The notes: generated by a model from the sequence alone, not told the origin. DNA of 64,000 nucleotides from Collinsella tanakaei (GCF_016900375.1 NZ_JACJKB010000010.1:31158-95157), one strand, 5' to 3'; positions 37,171 to 45,662 are shown, counted from the first letter of the stretch. A program made the numbers and translations.

Positions 37171-38334
37171 CTACTCAGCGTCCTCGTCGTCCTTCTTCTC
37201 GGACGGCAGCGGGGTGACCTCGATCTCGACGCCGAGGGTCTCGGCGGCGGACTTCATCGAGAGGCTGATACGACGACGGTCGAGGTCGATCTCCATGACC
37301 TTGACCTGGACCTTGGCGCCCACATGGGTGACCTGGCTGGGCTGGTCGACGTGCTTGTTGGCCATCTCGGAGATGTGCACGAGGCCCTCGATGCCCTCAC
37401 CGAGGTCGACGAACGCGCCGAACGGCACGAGCTTGGTGACGGTGCCCTCGACGATAGCGCCCACGGGGTACTTCTTGACGAGCGCGCGCCACGGATCCTC
37501 GGTGGTCTGCTTGAGACCGAGGGAGATGCGCTCGCGGTTGAGGTCGACATCCAGAACCTCGACCTCGACCTCCTGGCCGACCTTGACGACCTCGGAGGGG
37601 TGGTTGACGTGGTTCCAGGAGAGCTCGGAGATGTGGATGAGGCCGTCGATACCGCCCAGATCCACGAAGGCGCCGAAGTCCACGATGGAAGAAACGGTGC
37701 CCTTGAGGCGCATACCGGCCTTGAGCTTGGACAGGATCTCAGTGCGCTCGGCCTTGCGGGACTCCTCGAGCACGACGCGACGGGACAGAACGACGTTGTT
37801 GCGGTTGCGGTCCATCTCGATGACGCGAGCCTCGATGGAGGTGTGCAGGTAGGAGGTGAGGTCCTTGACGCGACGGAGGTCGACCAGCGACGCGGGCAGG
37901 AAGCCGCGCAGGCCGATGTCGAGGATCAGGCCGCCCTTGACGACCTCGATGACCTCGCCCTCGACGTTCTCGCCGGAGTTGAACTTCTCCTCGATGCGGT
38001 TCCAGGCGCGCTCGTACTCAGCACGCTTCTTGGACAGCACCAGGCGACCGTCCTTGTCCTCCTTCTGGAGAACGAGGGCCTCGATGGGATCGCCCAGCGA
38101 GACGATGTCTGCAGGGTTGGCATCCTTGCGGATGGAAAGCTCACGGACGGGGATGACGCCCTCGGACTTGAATCCGATGTCCACGAGCACCTCATCGCGC
38201 TCGATCTTAACGACGGTGCCGTTGACCAGATCTCCCTCGTCGAAATCGGTGATGGTGCCGTCGATGAGGCTGTTCATCTCCTCCTCGTTCACATCATCGA
38301 GGGAAAAGATGGACGAGTTCTGAATCTCACTCAA
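37171..38334 (-). CDS. rpsA: 30S ribosomal protein S1
   Basis: Binds mRNA at the 30S subunit during initiation. Four S1 RNA-binding domains can be seen, each with a GxVxxxxxxGxxVDxG core: GTVVKIERDEVLVDIG, GEVIEVVKGGLILDIG, GTVSSIVDFGAFVDLG and GTVTKLVPFGAFVDLG, with HISEL/HISEM motifs in the last two. The 387-aa, four-domain form is the usual short form in many Gram-positives and Actinomycetota. The start is TTG at 38334, after AAAGGGG at about 7 nt; no ATG or GTG is in frame nearby. A rho-independent terminator follows, and a good promoter (TTGAAA-N17-TAGTCT) lies upstream. Confidence 0.95.
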   Translation of the reverse strand: MSEIQNSSIFSLDDVNEEEMNSLIDGTITDFDEGDLVNGTVVKIERDEVLVDIGFKSEGVIPVRELSIRKDANPADIVSLGDPIEALVLQKEDKDGRLVLSKKRAEYERAWNRIEEKFNSGENVEGEVIEVVKGGLILDIGLRGFLPASLVDLRRVKDLTSYLHTSIEARVIEMDRNRNNVVLSRRVVLEESRKAERTEILSKLKAGMRLKGTVSSIVDFGAFVDLGGIDGLIHISELSWNHVNHPSEVVKVGQEVEVEVLDVDLNRERISLGLKQTTEDPWRALVKKYPVGAIVEGTVTKLVPFGAFVDLGEGIEGLVHISEMANKHVDQPSQVTHVGAKVQVKVMEIDLDRRRISLSMKSAAETLGVEIEVTPLPSEKKDDEDAE

Positions 38335-38477
38335 AGGTGGACCCCTTTCGAACTACGGGGCCCCGATTGCTAGGACCTGCAGATTGCACAACATGGGACG
38401 CGTCCCCGCCATGCGCACCGTTTGGAACTTCTCGGGAGCCGACAGATACTGATGCGAGCGTATGCTCACGTTTGTCT

Positions 38478-38506
38478 AGACTACGTGGAAACGCTCTGAT
38501 TTTCAA
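38478..38506 (-). promoter_or_regulatory. Likely sigma-70-type promoter of rpsA
   Basis: On the minus strand TTGAAA (38501-38506) and TAGTCT (38478-38483) are separated by exactly 17 bp. They lie about 145 bp before the TTG start, leaving a long 5' leader that could carry translational control, as is common for ribosomal protein genes. Confidence 0.6.
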
Positions 38507-38769
38507 GCGCGAACTGTGATTTTTACGTAAGCGGCGCGAAAAGATTCCGCGCGATTCCACGATTTCTATCACCGTTCGCCGATATCGTGCCATGCTCGTC
38601 GGGCAGTTCTGGTATGTGCCGGCCGATTTTACTGGCACGCAACGAAAGGCGCTTCGATCCTTTGCGCGCGTCGATGATGTGCCCCATGTACGCGCGACGT
38701 GCTACGATACCCGCCAAAGCCGCGTCCGAAGACGGCGTGGCGGACCCGATTCGCCCGAGGAGGTGCCCG

Positions 38770-39522
38770 ATGCTCAAGGCCGTCGCATTCGATATGGACG
38801 ACACGCTGCTCGATATCAACCTGAGCGCGTTCGTCGCGGTGCTCGCGCGCGAGGAGTCGGCCCTGCTCGCCGACATCGGACGCAAGAACCCGCTCTCGAT
38901 GTTTGCCGCCTACACCGCGGCGATCCTCGACGTGAACCGCGCCGACCGCGAAAACGAGTGCACGAACCGCGAGCTGTTCGACGACGCCATCGAGCGCCGT
39001 GGCGGCGTGGCGCTTTCCGACCCTGTAATTGCCGATGCCATCGCCTTCTTCGAGCGCGAGGTGCTCCCCTATCGCAACGACGCCATCATCAACGCGCACC
39101 CCATGGAGGGAGGCCGCGAGGCGCTGGAGGCCGTGCTCGACCGCGGACTGCGCATCGCCCTGCTCACGAACCCCTGCTTCGGCAGCGCCTGCATCGAGTG
39201 CCGCATGGGCTGGGCGGACATCCTCGACATGCCCTTCGAGCTCGTGACCACGCTCGAGAACACCCGCCGCGCCAAGCCGAACGCCCAGTACTACCAAGAC
39301 GCCCTCGATGTCCTCGGCCTCGAGCCGAGTGAGGTCCTCATGGTGGGCAACGACCCCCGCCGCGACTTCCCCGACCCCGACATCGGCCTGAAAACGGCCT
39401 TCGTCGGCCGCCGAGCTCCCATGCGCTCCCTCTGGCACGGCCCCATGGCCGATTTCGCCCGAAGCCTCGACCGCATCATCGACCTCCACGCCGAATCGGT
39501 CGCCCAAACCTCCCAGAAGTAA
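38770..39522 (+). CDS. HAD-superfamily hydrolase
   Basis: A 250-aa HAD hydrolase beginning MLKAVAFDMDDTLLDINLSA (motif I DxDDTL). It has a helical cap with a conserved-looking CTNRELFDDAI segment. Motif II is IALLTNPCFGSAC, motif III has the lysine in RRAKPNAQYYQDAL, and motif IV is VLMVGNDPRRDFPDPDIGLK. The DDT-type nucleophile motif and NDPRRD ending resemble phosphatases of unknown substrate rather than mutases. The ATG has AGGAGG 6 nt upstream. The open frame upstream (to 38587) has no ribosome binding site. It is divergent from rpsA across a 435-bp gap (38335-38769) that holds the rpsA promoter and otherwise no recognised feature. Confidence 0.86.
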   Translation: MLKAVAFDMDDTLLDINLSAFVAVLAREESALLADIGRKNPLSMFAAYTAAILDVNRADRENECTNRELFDDAIERRGGVALSDPVIADAIAFFEREVLPYRNDAIINAHPMEGGREALEAVLDRGLRIALLTNPCFGSACIECRMGWADILDMPFELVTTLENTRRAKPNAQYYQDALDVLGLEPSEVLMVGNDPRRDFPDPDIGLKTAFVGRRAPMRSLWHGPMADFARSLDRIIDLHAESVAQTSQK

Positions 39523-39592
39523 GCCCGAAAGCTGCCTCCGCGGCAAAAACCCGGAGCGCAGGCGCCCATATCGCAGCGAAAACCAAAATCGG

Positions 39593-39774
39593 TTCAGATA
39601 TGCGTAACTCCAATCGAGCCAACGCAGAGCCGCAAGAGCATTTTGGCCGAACTACGTCAAAAGCATTCTCATTCAATCAAAGACGCCGCCCCTCAACGCC
39701 ACCAACGCCCACTATCGGCCAGAATAACCCTGCCTACAAAATCCCACCCCCACCATAGGTGACGCATATCTGAA
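39593..39774. repeat. Long imperfect inverted repeat
   Basis: TTCAGATATGCGT (39593-39605) is repeated as the exact reverse complement at 39762-39774. Inside, ATTTTGGCCGAACTA at about 39640 weakly mirrors the reverse complement at about 39710-39725 (ATTCTGGCCGATAGT), so the whole 182-bp unit looks like a decayed palindrome. It may be an old small mobile element. Confidence 0.55.
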
Positions 39775-39850
39775 TCAACTTTATAAAACGCGCCGAAGGC
39801 GCACCAATTTAAAACCCCGCCAGCAAACCCACGCGGGTGCAAGCGTCGTG

Positions 39851-39950
39851 GTTCCAACCTAACGGCGGAGGGACCGACCCTCGCGCGCAATCCCGCAGGC
39901 AACGCCGAGGACGCGCGCGAGGGTCGGTCCCTCCGCAGTTAGGTTGGAAC
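39851..39950. repeat. 38-bp-arm inverted repeat after the cysteine-desulfidase-like gene
   Basis: Left arm 39851-39888 (GTTCCAACCTAACGGCGGAG and on to TCGCGCGC) and right arm 39913-39950 match with one mismatch; the loop is 24 nt. It ends 9 nt after that gene's stop codon, the same distance seen for the module-B palindromes, although the sequence is unrelated. Confidence 0.85.
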
Positions 39951-39959
39951 CCGCCACGT

Positions 39960-41276
39960 TTACACGCGCGTTTTGCCGATCATGATGTTGAGGATCTCCA
40001 CGTCGGTCTCCTTCATGCCCACGCGGCCCACGTACCCCATGCTCTCGATGGTCTCCTCGACCGTCCGCTGCACCAGGCCCTCGCCCGCGCGGAACCCGAG
40101 GCCGGACATCGCCATGTCGCATCCGAGGATCGCCGCATCGACGGCGGCGGAGATCTTGGCGGCGCAGCTCGGCTTGGCTCCGTCGCACACGATGCCGCCC
40201 ACGTTGCCGAGGGTGTTCACGATCGTGGCGCCGATCTGCTCGTGGGTGCCGCCGCGCATCCAGCAGATGGCCGCACCCGCGCCGCAGGCTGCGCACACGA
40301 CGCCGCAGAAGGCGGAAAGCGCACCGATATAGCCCTTGACGTGCGCCGCCACGAGGTCGGACAGGGCGAGGGCGCGCACCAGCTTTTCGTGGTCGACACC
40401 CAGGTGCTCGGCATACTCCACCACCGGCATACAGGCGGTGATGCCCTGGTTGCCCGAGCCGCACACGATGGCCACGGGCAGGGCGCAGCCGCTCATGCGG
40501 GCATCGGAGCCGGCGGCAGCGCGGGCACGGGCGCGGCAGGCAACGTCGTTCTCACGCGAGGCAAGCAGCGTGCGGCCGACCTCGGCGCCCCACTCGTTCT
40601 CGAGGCCCTCGCGCGAGATGGCGTCGTTGAGCTTGAGCTGGCGCTCCAGCACCTCGCGCGCCTCCTCGATGTCGCCCTCGTCGGCGAAGTCGATGATGGC
40701 GTCGATCTTCAGCATGTCGTAGGCGGGGTTGGCCTCATGCTCCATCAGAGCGGGATCGGCCTCGCGGGAGCCCTCGAGCGTCTCGTCGTCGAGCGCGCGG
40801 TACACCACGTTGGTGTGGTGCTCGGCGATCACGATCTCGGCCAAGTGGCCGGCGCCGTATGCGCACACTTTTATATAGAGGTTGGGAACGTCCTCGACGA
40901 GCTCGACGGTGCAGTAGCCGCGCTGCGACAGCAGCTCGCGCGTACGGGAAATATCCGCCTCCGTCACGGTCTCGAGCACCTCGAGCGCACTGTCGGCATT
41001 GCCGCCCACGGCGCCGAGCGTCGCTGCGGCCTCGATGCCCTGCATGCCGCCCGAGTTGGGAACCGTCACGCTCTTCACGTTCTTGATGATGTTGCCGGAG
41101 CACCCGACCTCGAGCTTCTCGGGCTCACTGCCCAGGGTGCGCGCCGCGAGGGCCGCCGCGTACGCCACGGCGATGGGCTCGGTGCAGCCGAGCGCACAGA
41201 CCAGCTCCTCGTTCAGGACCTCGCAGAACGCGCGGTCGCGGATGTCGGTGCAAAACGGGGCCTGGGGTGCGGGCAT
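39960..41276 (-). CDS. UPF0597/CyuA-type L-cysteine desulfidase (L-serine dehydratase-like)
   Basis: A likely iron-sulfur enzyme that breaks L-cysteine into pyruvate, ammonia and sulfide, as reported for E. coli CyuA (YhaM). Family marks include the N-terminal ELVCALGCTEPIAVAYAAAL, GCSGNIIKNVKSVTVPNSGG, IVCGSGNQGITACMPVVEYA, and the Cys-rich FCGVVCAACGAGAAICWMRG with GNVGGIVCDGAKPSCAAKIS. Those cysteines probably bind the cluster. Length is 438 aa, usual for the family. The ATG at 41276 follows GAGGGAGA. It is monocistronic, ending in a long hairpin region. Confidence 0.86.
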   Translation of the reverse strand: MPAPQAPFCTDIRDRAFCEVLNEELVCALGCTEPIAVAYAAALAARTLGSEPEKLEVGCSGNIIKNVKSVTVPNSGGMQGIEAAATLGAVGGNADSALEVLETVTEADISRTRELLSQRGYCTVELVEDVPNLYIKVCAYGAGHLAEIVIAEHHTNVVYRALDDETLEGSREADPALMEHEANPAYDMLKIDAIIDFADEGDIEEAREVLERQLKLNDAISREGLENEWGAEVGRTLLASRENDVACRARARAAAGSDARMSGCALPVAIVCGSGNQGITACMPVVEYAEHLGVDHEKLVRALALSDLVAAHVKGYIGALSAFCGVVCAACGAGAAICWMRGGTHEQIGATIVNTLGNVGGIVCDGAKPSCAAKISAAVDAAILGCDMAMSGLGFRAGEGLVQRTVEETIESMGYVGRVGMKETDVEILNIMIGKTRV

Positions 41277-41338
41277 AGCGGTCTCCCTCGGTAGCTGGCG
41301 TATGCAGATTCACCCCTATTGTATGCAATATCCCAAAA

Positions 41339-41523
41339 CAGGACGGAGATGTTTTCGGACATTGGCCTCTCTGGGGATGAAATTTAGGGGACAGGTCCCA
41401 AACTTGCAGGCGGACGGGGAGCTTCCAAGCTCCCCGTCCGCCTGAAAGTTTGGGACCTGTCCCCTAAATTTCATCCCCAGAGAGGCCAGGCCATCACGGA
41501 TGGCCGAAAACATCTCCGTCCTG
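41339..41523. repeat. Palindrome 4 of the modular family (modules A + short B + C)
   Basis: A 185-bp near-palindrome. Outer module A (CAGGACGGAGATGTTTTCGG) encloses a shortened module B (GGCCTCTCTGGGGA), which encloses module C (TGAAATTTAGGGGACAGGTC). The left arm lacks about 14 bp present on the right (around GGCCATCACGGATGGCC). Module C differs from palindrome 3 at two positions that are compensated on the other arm. It ends 12 nt after the argH stop and starts 62 bp upstream of the cysteine-desulfidase-like start codon. Confidence 0.92.
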
Positions 41524-41535
41524 AAAGTGGACATG

Positions 41536-42975
41536 TTAGAGCACGGAGCGCGTGGCGGTGCCCATCTTCACGACGGGCGACAGGGCGTCCAGCGTGGCCT
41601 CGTCGGCGGCGATACCCGCCTCGACCTTGGCCATCTGCGCCTCCACGGCAACCGGCGCGGTGCCGCCCTGCGTCGTACGCGCGGCCACGATGGCATCCAG
41701 ATCGAAGGCACCCACGACGTCGTCGCCGAACAGGTCGCTCGCCTCGTGGAAGGTCTCGAGCGGCAGCTCGGAGATGTCGCAACCGGTCTTCTCGGCCTCG
41801 AGCACCAAGTGGCCCACGACGGCGTGCGCCTCGCGGAAGGGCATACCGCGCTTGGCCAGGTAGTCGGCCACGTCGGTGGCGGCAAGATGCCCGCGGTGCA
41901 TGACGGCGCGCATGCGGTCGGCGTTCACGGTCCACGTGCTCACCATGCCGCGCATCACGCTCAGGCACTGCTCGAGCGTATGCGCCGCATCGAGCGCGCT
42001 CTCCTTATCCTCCTGCAGGTCCTTGTTGTAGGCCAAAGGCAACCCCTTCACCGTCACGAGCAGCTGCACGAGGTCGCCCACCACGCGGCCGCACTTGCCG
42101 CGGATGAGTTCGGCAAAGTCAGGGTTCTTCTTCTGCGGCATGATCGACGAACCGGTCGAGAACGCGTCGGAAAGCGTGATGAAGCCGAACTCCTGGCTGC
42201 TCCACAGCACGATCTCCTCCGAAAGGCGCGAAAGATGCACCGCCATCACTGAGCAGGCGTACTCGAGGTCGAGCAGGAAGTCGCGGTCGGACACGGCGTC
42301 GAGCGAGTTCTCGATCACGCGCGAGAAGCCGAGCGTATAGGCCGTCATCTGACGGTCGAGCGGATACGTCGTGCCGGCGAGCGCGGCGGCACCCAGCGGC
42401 GATGCATCCGCAGCATCGAACGCCGCGTGCAGGCGGGTGTAGTCGCGCGCGAGCATCCACGCGTAGGCGAGCAGCTGATGCGCGAACAGCACGGGCTGGG
42501 CATGCTGCAGGTGCGTCATGCCCGGCAGGATCGTCGTGCCCGCAGCCTTGGCCGCATCCACGAGCGCATGGCGCAGCGCGAGGTTCTGCTCCATCAGGCC
42601 GCGCGCGAGGGCCTTCGCGGCCAGACGCGTGTCGGTCGCCACCTGGTCGTTGCGGGAGCGACCCGTGTGCAGGCGGCCGCCCGCGGCGCCGATGCGGCGC
42701 GTGAGCTCGCCCTCGATGGCCATGTGGATGTCCTCGTCGTTGATATCGAAGGTGAAGGCACCCGCCTCGATATCGGCCTCGATACCATCGAGACCGGCGC
42801 GGATCGCCTGGGCGTCCTCATCGGAGATGATGCCCTGCGCGGCGAGCATAGCGGCATGCGCCTTGGACCCCGCGATGTCCTGGCGGTAGAGGTGGCGGTC
42901 AACCGGAAGCGACGCGCCGAACTCCTGCGTGAGCTCCGAGACCGAATCCTCGAAGCGACCTCCCCAGAGCGCCAT
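41536..42975 (-). CDS. argH: Argininosuccinate lyase
   Basis: Last step of arginine synthesis: splits argininosuccinate into arginine and fumarate. The 479-aa protein has the fumarase/aspartase-superfamily signature STGSSIMPQKKNPD, the N-terminal MALWGGRFEDSVSELTQEFG, GRSRNDQVATDTRL, and the substrate-facing TILPGMTHLQHAQPV with its likely catalytic His. The ATG directly follows the stop of the 75-aa gene (TAGATG), with GAGGGGG upstream. It forms a unit with argG. A module-family palindrome follows the stop codon. Confidence 0.96.
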   Translation of the reverse strand: MALWGGRFEDSVSELTQEFGASLPVDRHLYRQDIAGSKAHAAMLAAQGIISDEDAQAIRAGLDGIEADIEAGAFTFDINDEDIHMAIEGELTRRIGAAGGRLHTGRSRNDQVATDTRLAAKALARGLMEQNLALRHALVDAAKAAGTTILPGMTHLQHAQPVLFAHQLLAYAWMLARDYTRLHAAFDAADASPLGAAALAGTTYPLDRQMTAYTLGFSRVIENSLDAVSDRDFLLDLEYACSVMAVHLSRLSEEIVLWSSQEFGFITLSDAFSTGSSIMPQKKNPDFAELIRGKCGRVVGDLVQLLVTVKGLPLAYNKDLQEDKESALDAAHTLEQCLSVMRGMVSTWTVNADRMRAVMHRGHLAATDVADYLAKRGMPFREAHAVVGHLVLEAEKTGCDISELPLETFHEASDLFGDDVVGAFDLDAIVAARTTQGGTAPVAVEAQMAKVEAGIAADEATLDALSPVVKMGTATRSVL

Positions 42976-43203
42976 CTAGCAAACCCCCTCGAGAGCGTGA
43001 AGCGCAAAGCTGGTCTTCGCGCCGCCGTTATGCAGCAGCTCGCGCGCGGTTCCGGGCATCACCGGCGCGGCATCCGCCTTGACGAACGCGGCCGTCTTGG
43101 CGTGCGGACCGCCGCCCTGCACCCACTCCTTGAGGGTGGACGGCGTAGCGTAGATCGCATCGTAATCGAGCTCCGGCATGAGGGCGGAAAGGAAAGCGGA
43201 CAT
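42976..43203 (-). CDS. Small unknown protein between argG and argH
   Basis: No family recognised; 75 aa, no membrane segment, no cysteine cluster. It starts at ATG 43203 with a TGGAG site and ends in a TAG that touches the argH start (TAGATG), so translation of the two is probably coupled. The position inside argG-argH suggests a role in, or regulation with, arginine synthesis. It contains LMPELDYDAIYATPSTLKEW and a small basic-free core. An alternative is that it is only a translated leader for argH. Confidence 0.6.
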   Translation of the reverse strand: MSAFLSALMPELDYDAIYATPSTLKEWVQGGGPHAKTAAFVKADAAPVMPGTARELLHNGGAKTSFALHALEGVC

Positions 43204-43330
43204 GGTGGCTCCAATCGAATCGCTAAATCACATGGGGGGCTTGCCCCCGATAGGACGCCGCCCCCGGCGAGTCGCAACCGAGGGCGGCGCAGCGGTGCGC
43301 ACGAAACACCGCGAATGGTAGGAGGCGAGC

Positions 43331-44563
43331 TTAGGCCAGCTCGGCGGCGGCGGCAGACGTCGGGCCCTGCATCTTGGCCCAGGTCTTCAGCGAGAGGGTC
43401 TCGATGGCGATGAAGCCCTCGGCGGCCTTCTCGTCGAAGGTGGTGTCGCGGTCGTAGGTGGCCAGGCCGAAGTCGTACAGCGAGCAGGGGCTCTTGCGGC
43501 CCATGACGGTGCAGTGGCCCTTGAAGAACTTCACGCGCACGGTGCCGGTCACGAACTTCTGGGTCTCGGCCATGAAGGCGTCGAGGGCCTTCTTGAGCGG
43601 GCTGAACCACTGGCCGTTGTAGACGCAGGTGGCCCAGGTCTGCTCGAGGTAGAGCTTCTGGTGCAGCACGTCGCGCTCGAGCGTGAGGTCCTCAAGCGCC
43701 TTGTGAGCGTTGATGAGGGTGAGGGCGGCAGGCACCTCGTAGCACTCGCGGGACTTCAGGCCGACCATGCGGTTCTCCATAAGATCCAGGCGGCCGTAGC
43801 CGTTATCGCCGGCGATCTTGTTGAGCTTCTCGACGAGCGCTGCGAGCGGCATCTCCTCGCCGTCGAGCGCCACGGGCTTGCCGCCCTTGAAGTCGATGTC
43901 GACGTAGGTCGGGGTGTCGGGCGTCTCCTCGGGGTCCTTCGTCATGACCCAGACGTCGTGCGGAGGCTCGTTCCAGGGATCCTCGAGCACGCCGCACTCG
44001 ATGGCGCGGCCCCACAGGTTGTCGTCGATGGAGTACGGGTTGTCATTGGCGCCCTCGGGCACGGGCACGCCGTGCTCATGGGCGTAGGCGACCTCGTCGG
44101 GGCGGCACTTGAGGTCCCACTCGCGCACCGGGGCGATGACCTCGAGCGAGGGGTCGAGGGTCAGAATCGAAGCCTCGAAGCGCACCTGGTCGTTACCCTT
44201 GCCGGTGCAGCCGTGGGCGACGTACTTGGCGTCGTACTGGTGGGCGATGTCCACGAGCTTGGAGGCAAGCAGCGGACGGGACAGGGCGGAGAGCAGCGGG
44301 TACTTGTTCTCGTACATGGAGTTGGCGGCGATGGCCTTCGTCAGGTATTCGTCGGCGTACTCGTCCTTGAGCTCGAGCACGTGGCAATCGATGACACCCA
44401 GATCGAGCGCCTTCTGCTTCTTGTACTCGAGGCCGTGGATCTCCTGGCCCACGTTGCCGAGCACGCAGATGACGTCGAGGTTCTTCTCGTCCTGCAGCCA
44501 CTTGATGCAGACAGAGGTATCGAGACCACCGGAGTATGCGAGAACGACCTTTTCCTTGCTCAT
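43331..44563 (-). CDS. argG: Argininosuccinate synthase
   Basis: Joins citrulline and aspartate with ATP to form argininosuccinate. The 410-aa protein begins KVVLAYSGGLDTSVCIKWLQ (PP-loop SGGxDTS), followed by AHGCTGKGNDQVRFE, APVREWDLKCRPDEVAYA, YSIDDNLWGRAIECG and MENRMVGLKSRECYEVPAA, all strict ArgG marks. I start at ATG 44563 after GAAAGGA; the longer open frame has no ribosome binding site. It is the first gene of an argG-ORF75-argH unit. The upstream region 44564-44700 should hold the promoter and may carry an arginine repressor site, but I could not identify one safely. Confidence 0.96.
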   Translation of the reverse strand: MSKEKVVLAYSGGLDTSVCIKWLQDEKNLDVICVLGNVGQEIHGLEYKKQKALDLGVIDCHVLELKDEYADEYLTKAIAANSMYENKYPLLSALSRPLLASKLVDIAHQYDAKYVAHGCTGKGNDQVRFEASILTLDPSLEVIAPVREWDLKCRPDEVAYAHEHGVPVPEGANDNPYSIDDNLWGRAIECGVLEDPWNEPPHDVWVMTKDPEETPDTPTYVDIDFKGGKPVALDGEEMPLAALVEKLNKIAGDNGYGRLDLMENRMVGLKSRECYEVPAALTLINAHKALEDLTLERDVLHQKLYLEQTWATCVYNGQWFSPLKKALDAFMAETQKFVTGTVRVKFFKGHCTVMGRKSPCSLYDFGLATYDRDTTFDEKAAEGFIAIETLSLKTWAKMQGPTSAAAAELA

Positions 44564-44765
44564 GAGAGTTCCTTTCAAAATGATGAGCGGATGGAACCGA
44601 TGAGCCCGCCTTGGCAGTGCTTGCGCTGCGCATACGCTTGAATCAGGTTGTTTTGAATACACGATCCCCTCTCGCGATGCACGCAATTGCGCGACCTCAT
44701 ATGAAGCAAGAGGAGGAAACCCGACGCACCTATCGACGAACCCTTGCACGAGGGTCCGTGCCCTC

Positions 44766-44942
44766 ATGCGAATGGAGACGACCGGTTATCGTCGTCGGGA
44801 AATCGCACGCTGGCGTCGGATGGCAGCCGTGGCGGCATTCTGGCTGGGCATGATGGCACTTGCGGCCATGCCCTCGTATGTAGCCAGAACCTTGTTCACC
44901 GGTCTGCTCCTGTCCTACCAGTACGTGCTTACACATCCGTGA
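44766..44942 (+). CDS. Possible small membrane protein (58 aa)
   Basis: A 58-codon frame beginning MRMETTGYRRREIARWRR, a strongly basic N-terminus, followed by one hydrophobic helix (MAAVAAFWLGMMALAAMPSY) and a short tail. The positive-inside layout and alpha-helical stretch look real. The ribosome binding site is weak (GAGGG, 12 nt upstream) and there is no conserved neighbour, so it may be spurious. It lies alone between argG (divergent) and the repeat array. Confidence 0.35.
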   Translation: MRMETTGYRRREIARWRRMAAVAAFWLGMMALAAMPSYVARTLFTGLLLSYQYVLTHP

Positions 44943-45257
44943 GCGGTGGCGAACTTTCGCCAAACGGTTGGAATCGTGTCCGCTTCACGTTGGACGCTAC
45001 TATACGCTAAAGTGCGCGCTCGAGGAACCGTCATTCTCAAATTGCTGCGAACTTTTTGGATAACGTGGATTGAATCGGCTGTTGACCTGCAGATTTTTGA
45101 AATGTGGACAGGACGGACACACCTCGGCCACCCGAAACAGAGCTGAAACTTTATGCACGATGAAGGCGCTTCCCATACGGAAGGCGCGTCGGATTGCGAT
45201 CTTTTTTCGGCTCACGTGCGCCTGCGGCTGGCTCGCTGCAGACGCTTGTCCGGATGC

Positions 45258-45545
45258 CTGCACGTGCTGGCACCCGTCCAGCTTGCGAGCGCACTTTTGG
45301 CCATCCGTCCGATGTGTCAGTGCACCTGCCGCCAATTGTCGAGATTGTCGGTGCACTTATGGCCACTTGTCCGTTTTGCCGGTGCACTTTCGATCACTTT
45401 CTTACATTGCCGGTGCACTTCCGACCGGTTTGAGATTTGTCGGTGCACCCCAGGTACATAAACAGAGTCGATTCATGTACCCAGAGTGCACCGGGAAAAT
45501 CAAAACTGGTCGGAAGTGCACCGAGAACACTGGGTGCATCGGATC
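45258..45545. repeat. Array of degenerate 31-bp repeats around GTGCAC, turning back on itself
   Basis: GTGCAC-type hexamers occur at 45258 (CTGCAC), 45289 (GCGCAC), 45320, 45351, 45382, 45413 and 45443, that is every 31 (once 30) bp. Around them the unit resembles TTGYCGGTGCACTT plus a GGCCAnTTGTCC block. From 45486 the same unit appears in reverse complement (45486, 45516; a degenerate GTGCAT at 45534), so the right part mirrors units 6-7. The period of 31 bp is about three helical turns. It is not a CRISPR array, because the would-be repeat is too short and too variable. Confidence 0.75.
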
Positions 45546-45662
45546 GAAAAGCCAGAAGCTCGAGGACGGCGACCCGTCACCGCGATAGTCGCATTCAAAA
45601 GATGCCGGCACGCTGCCTCAGCCTCTCTCCACAGCGAACCGTAGGGACCGAAAGCGCAGCAG

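Larger units (their letters stand above)
39523..39959. other. 437-bp convergent intergenic region with two inverted repeats
   Basis: Lies between two convergent genes and is clearly more AT-rich than its surroundings. It contains two unrelated inverted repeats (39593-39774, 39851-39950) and a short GCGCC-GAA-GGCGC hairpin near 39790. No coding pattern was found. Confidence 0.6.
44564..45662. other. 1.1-kb region with few or no large genes
   Basis: Contains the argG upstream region (44564-44700), one small possible membrane-protein gene (44766-44942), an AT-richer stretch without recognised features (44943-45257), and the 31-bp repeat array (45258-45545). The longer open frames that cross the array are not believable because the repeat period is not a multiple of three. 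Confidence 0.6.

Noticed and set aside
45258..45545. CRISPR array
   Set aside because: Repeat core is only about 12 bp and degenerate, spacing is 31 bp in total, and units are partly inverted; no cas genes.
45070..45588. 172-codon frame through the repeat array
   Set aside because: The repeat period of 31 bp is not a multiple of three, so units would be read in shifting frames; the frame is not a protein gene.
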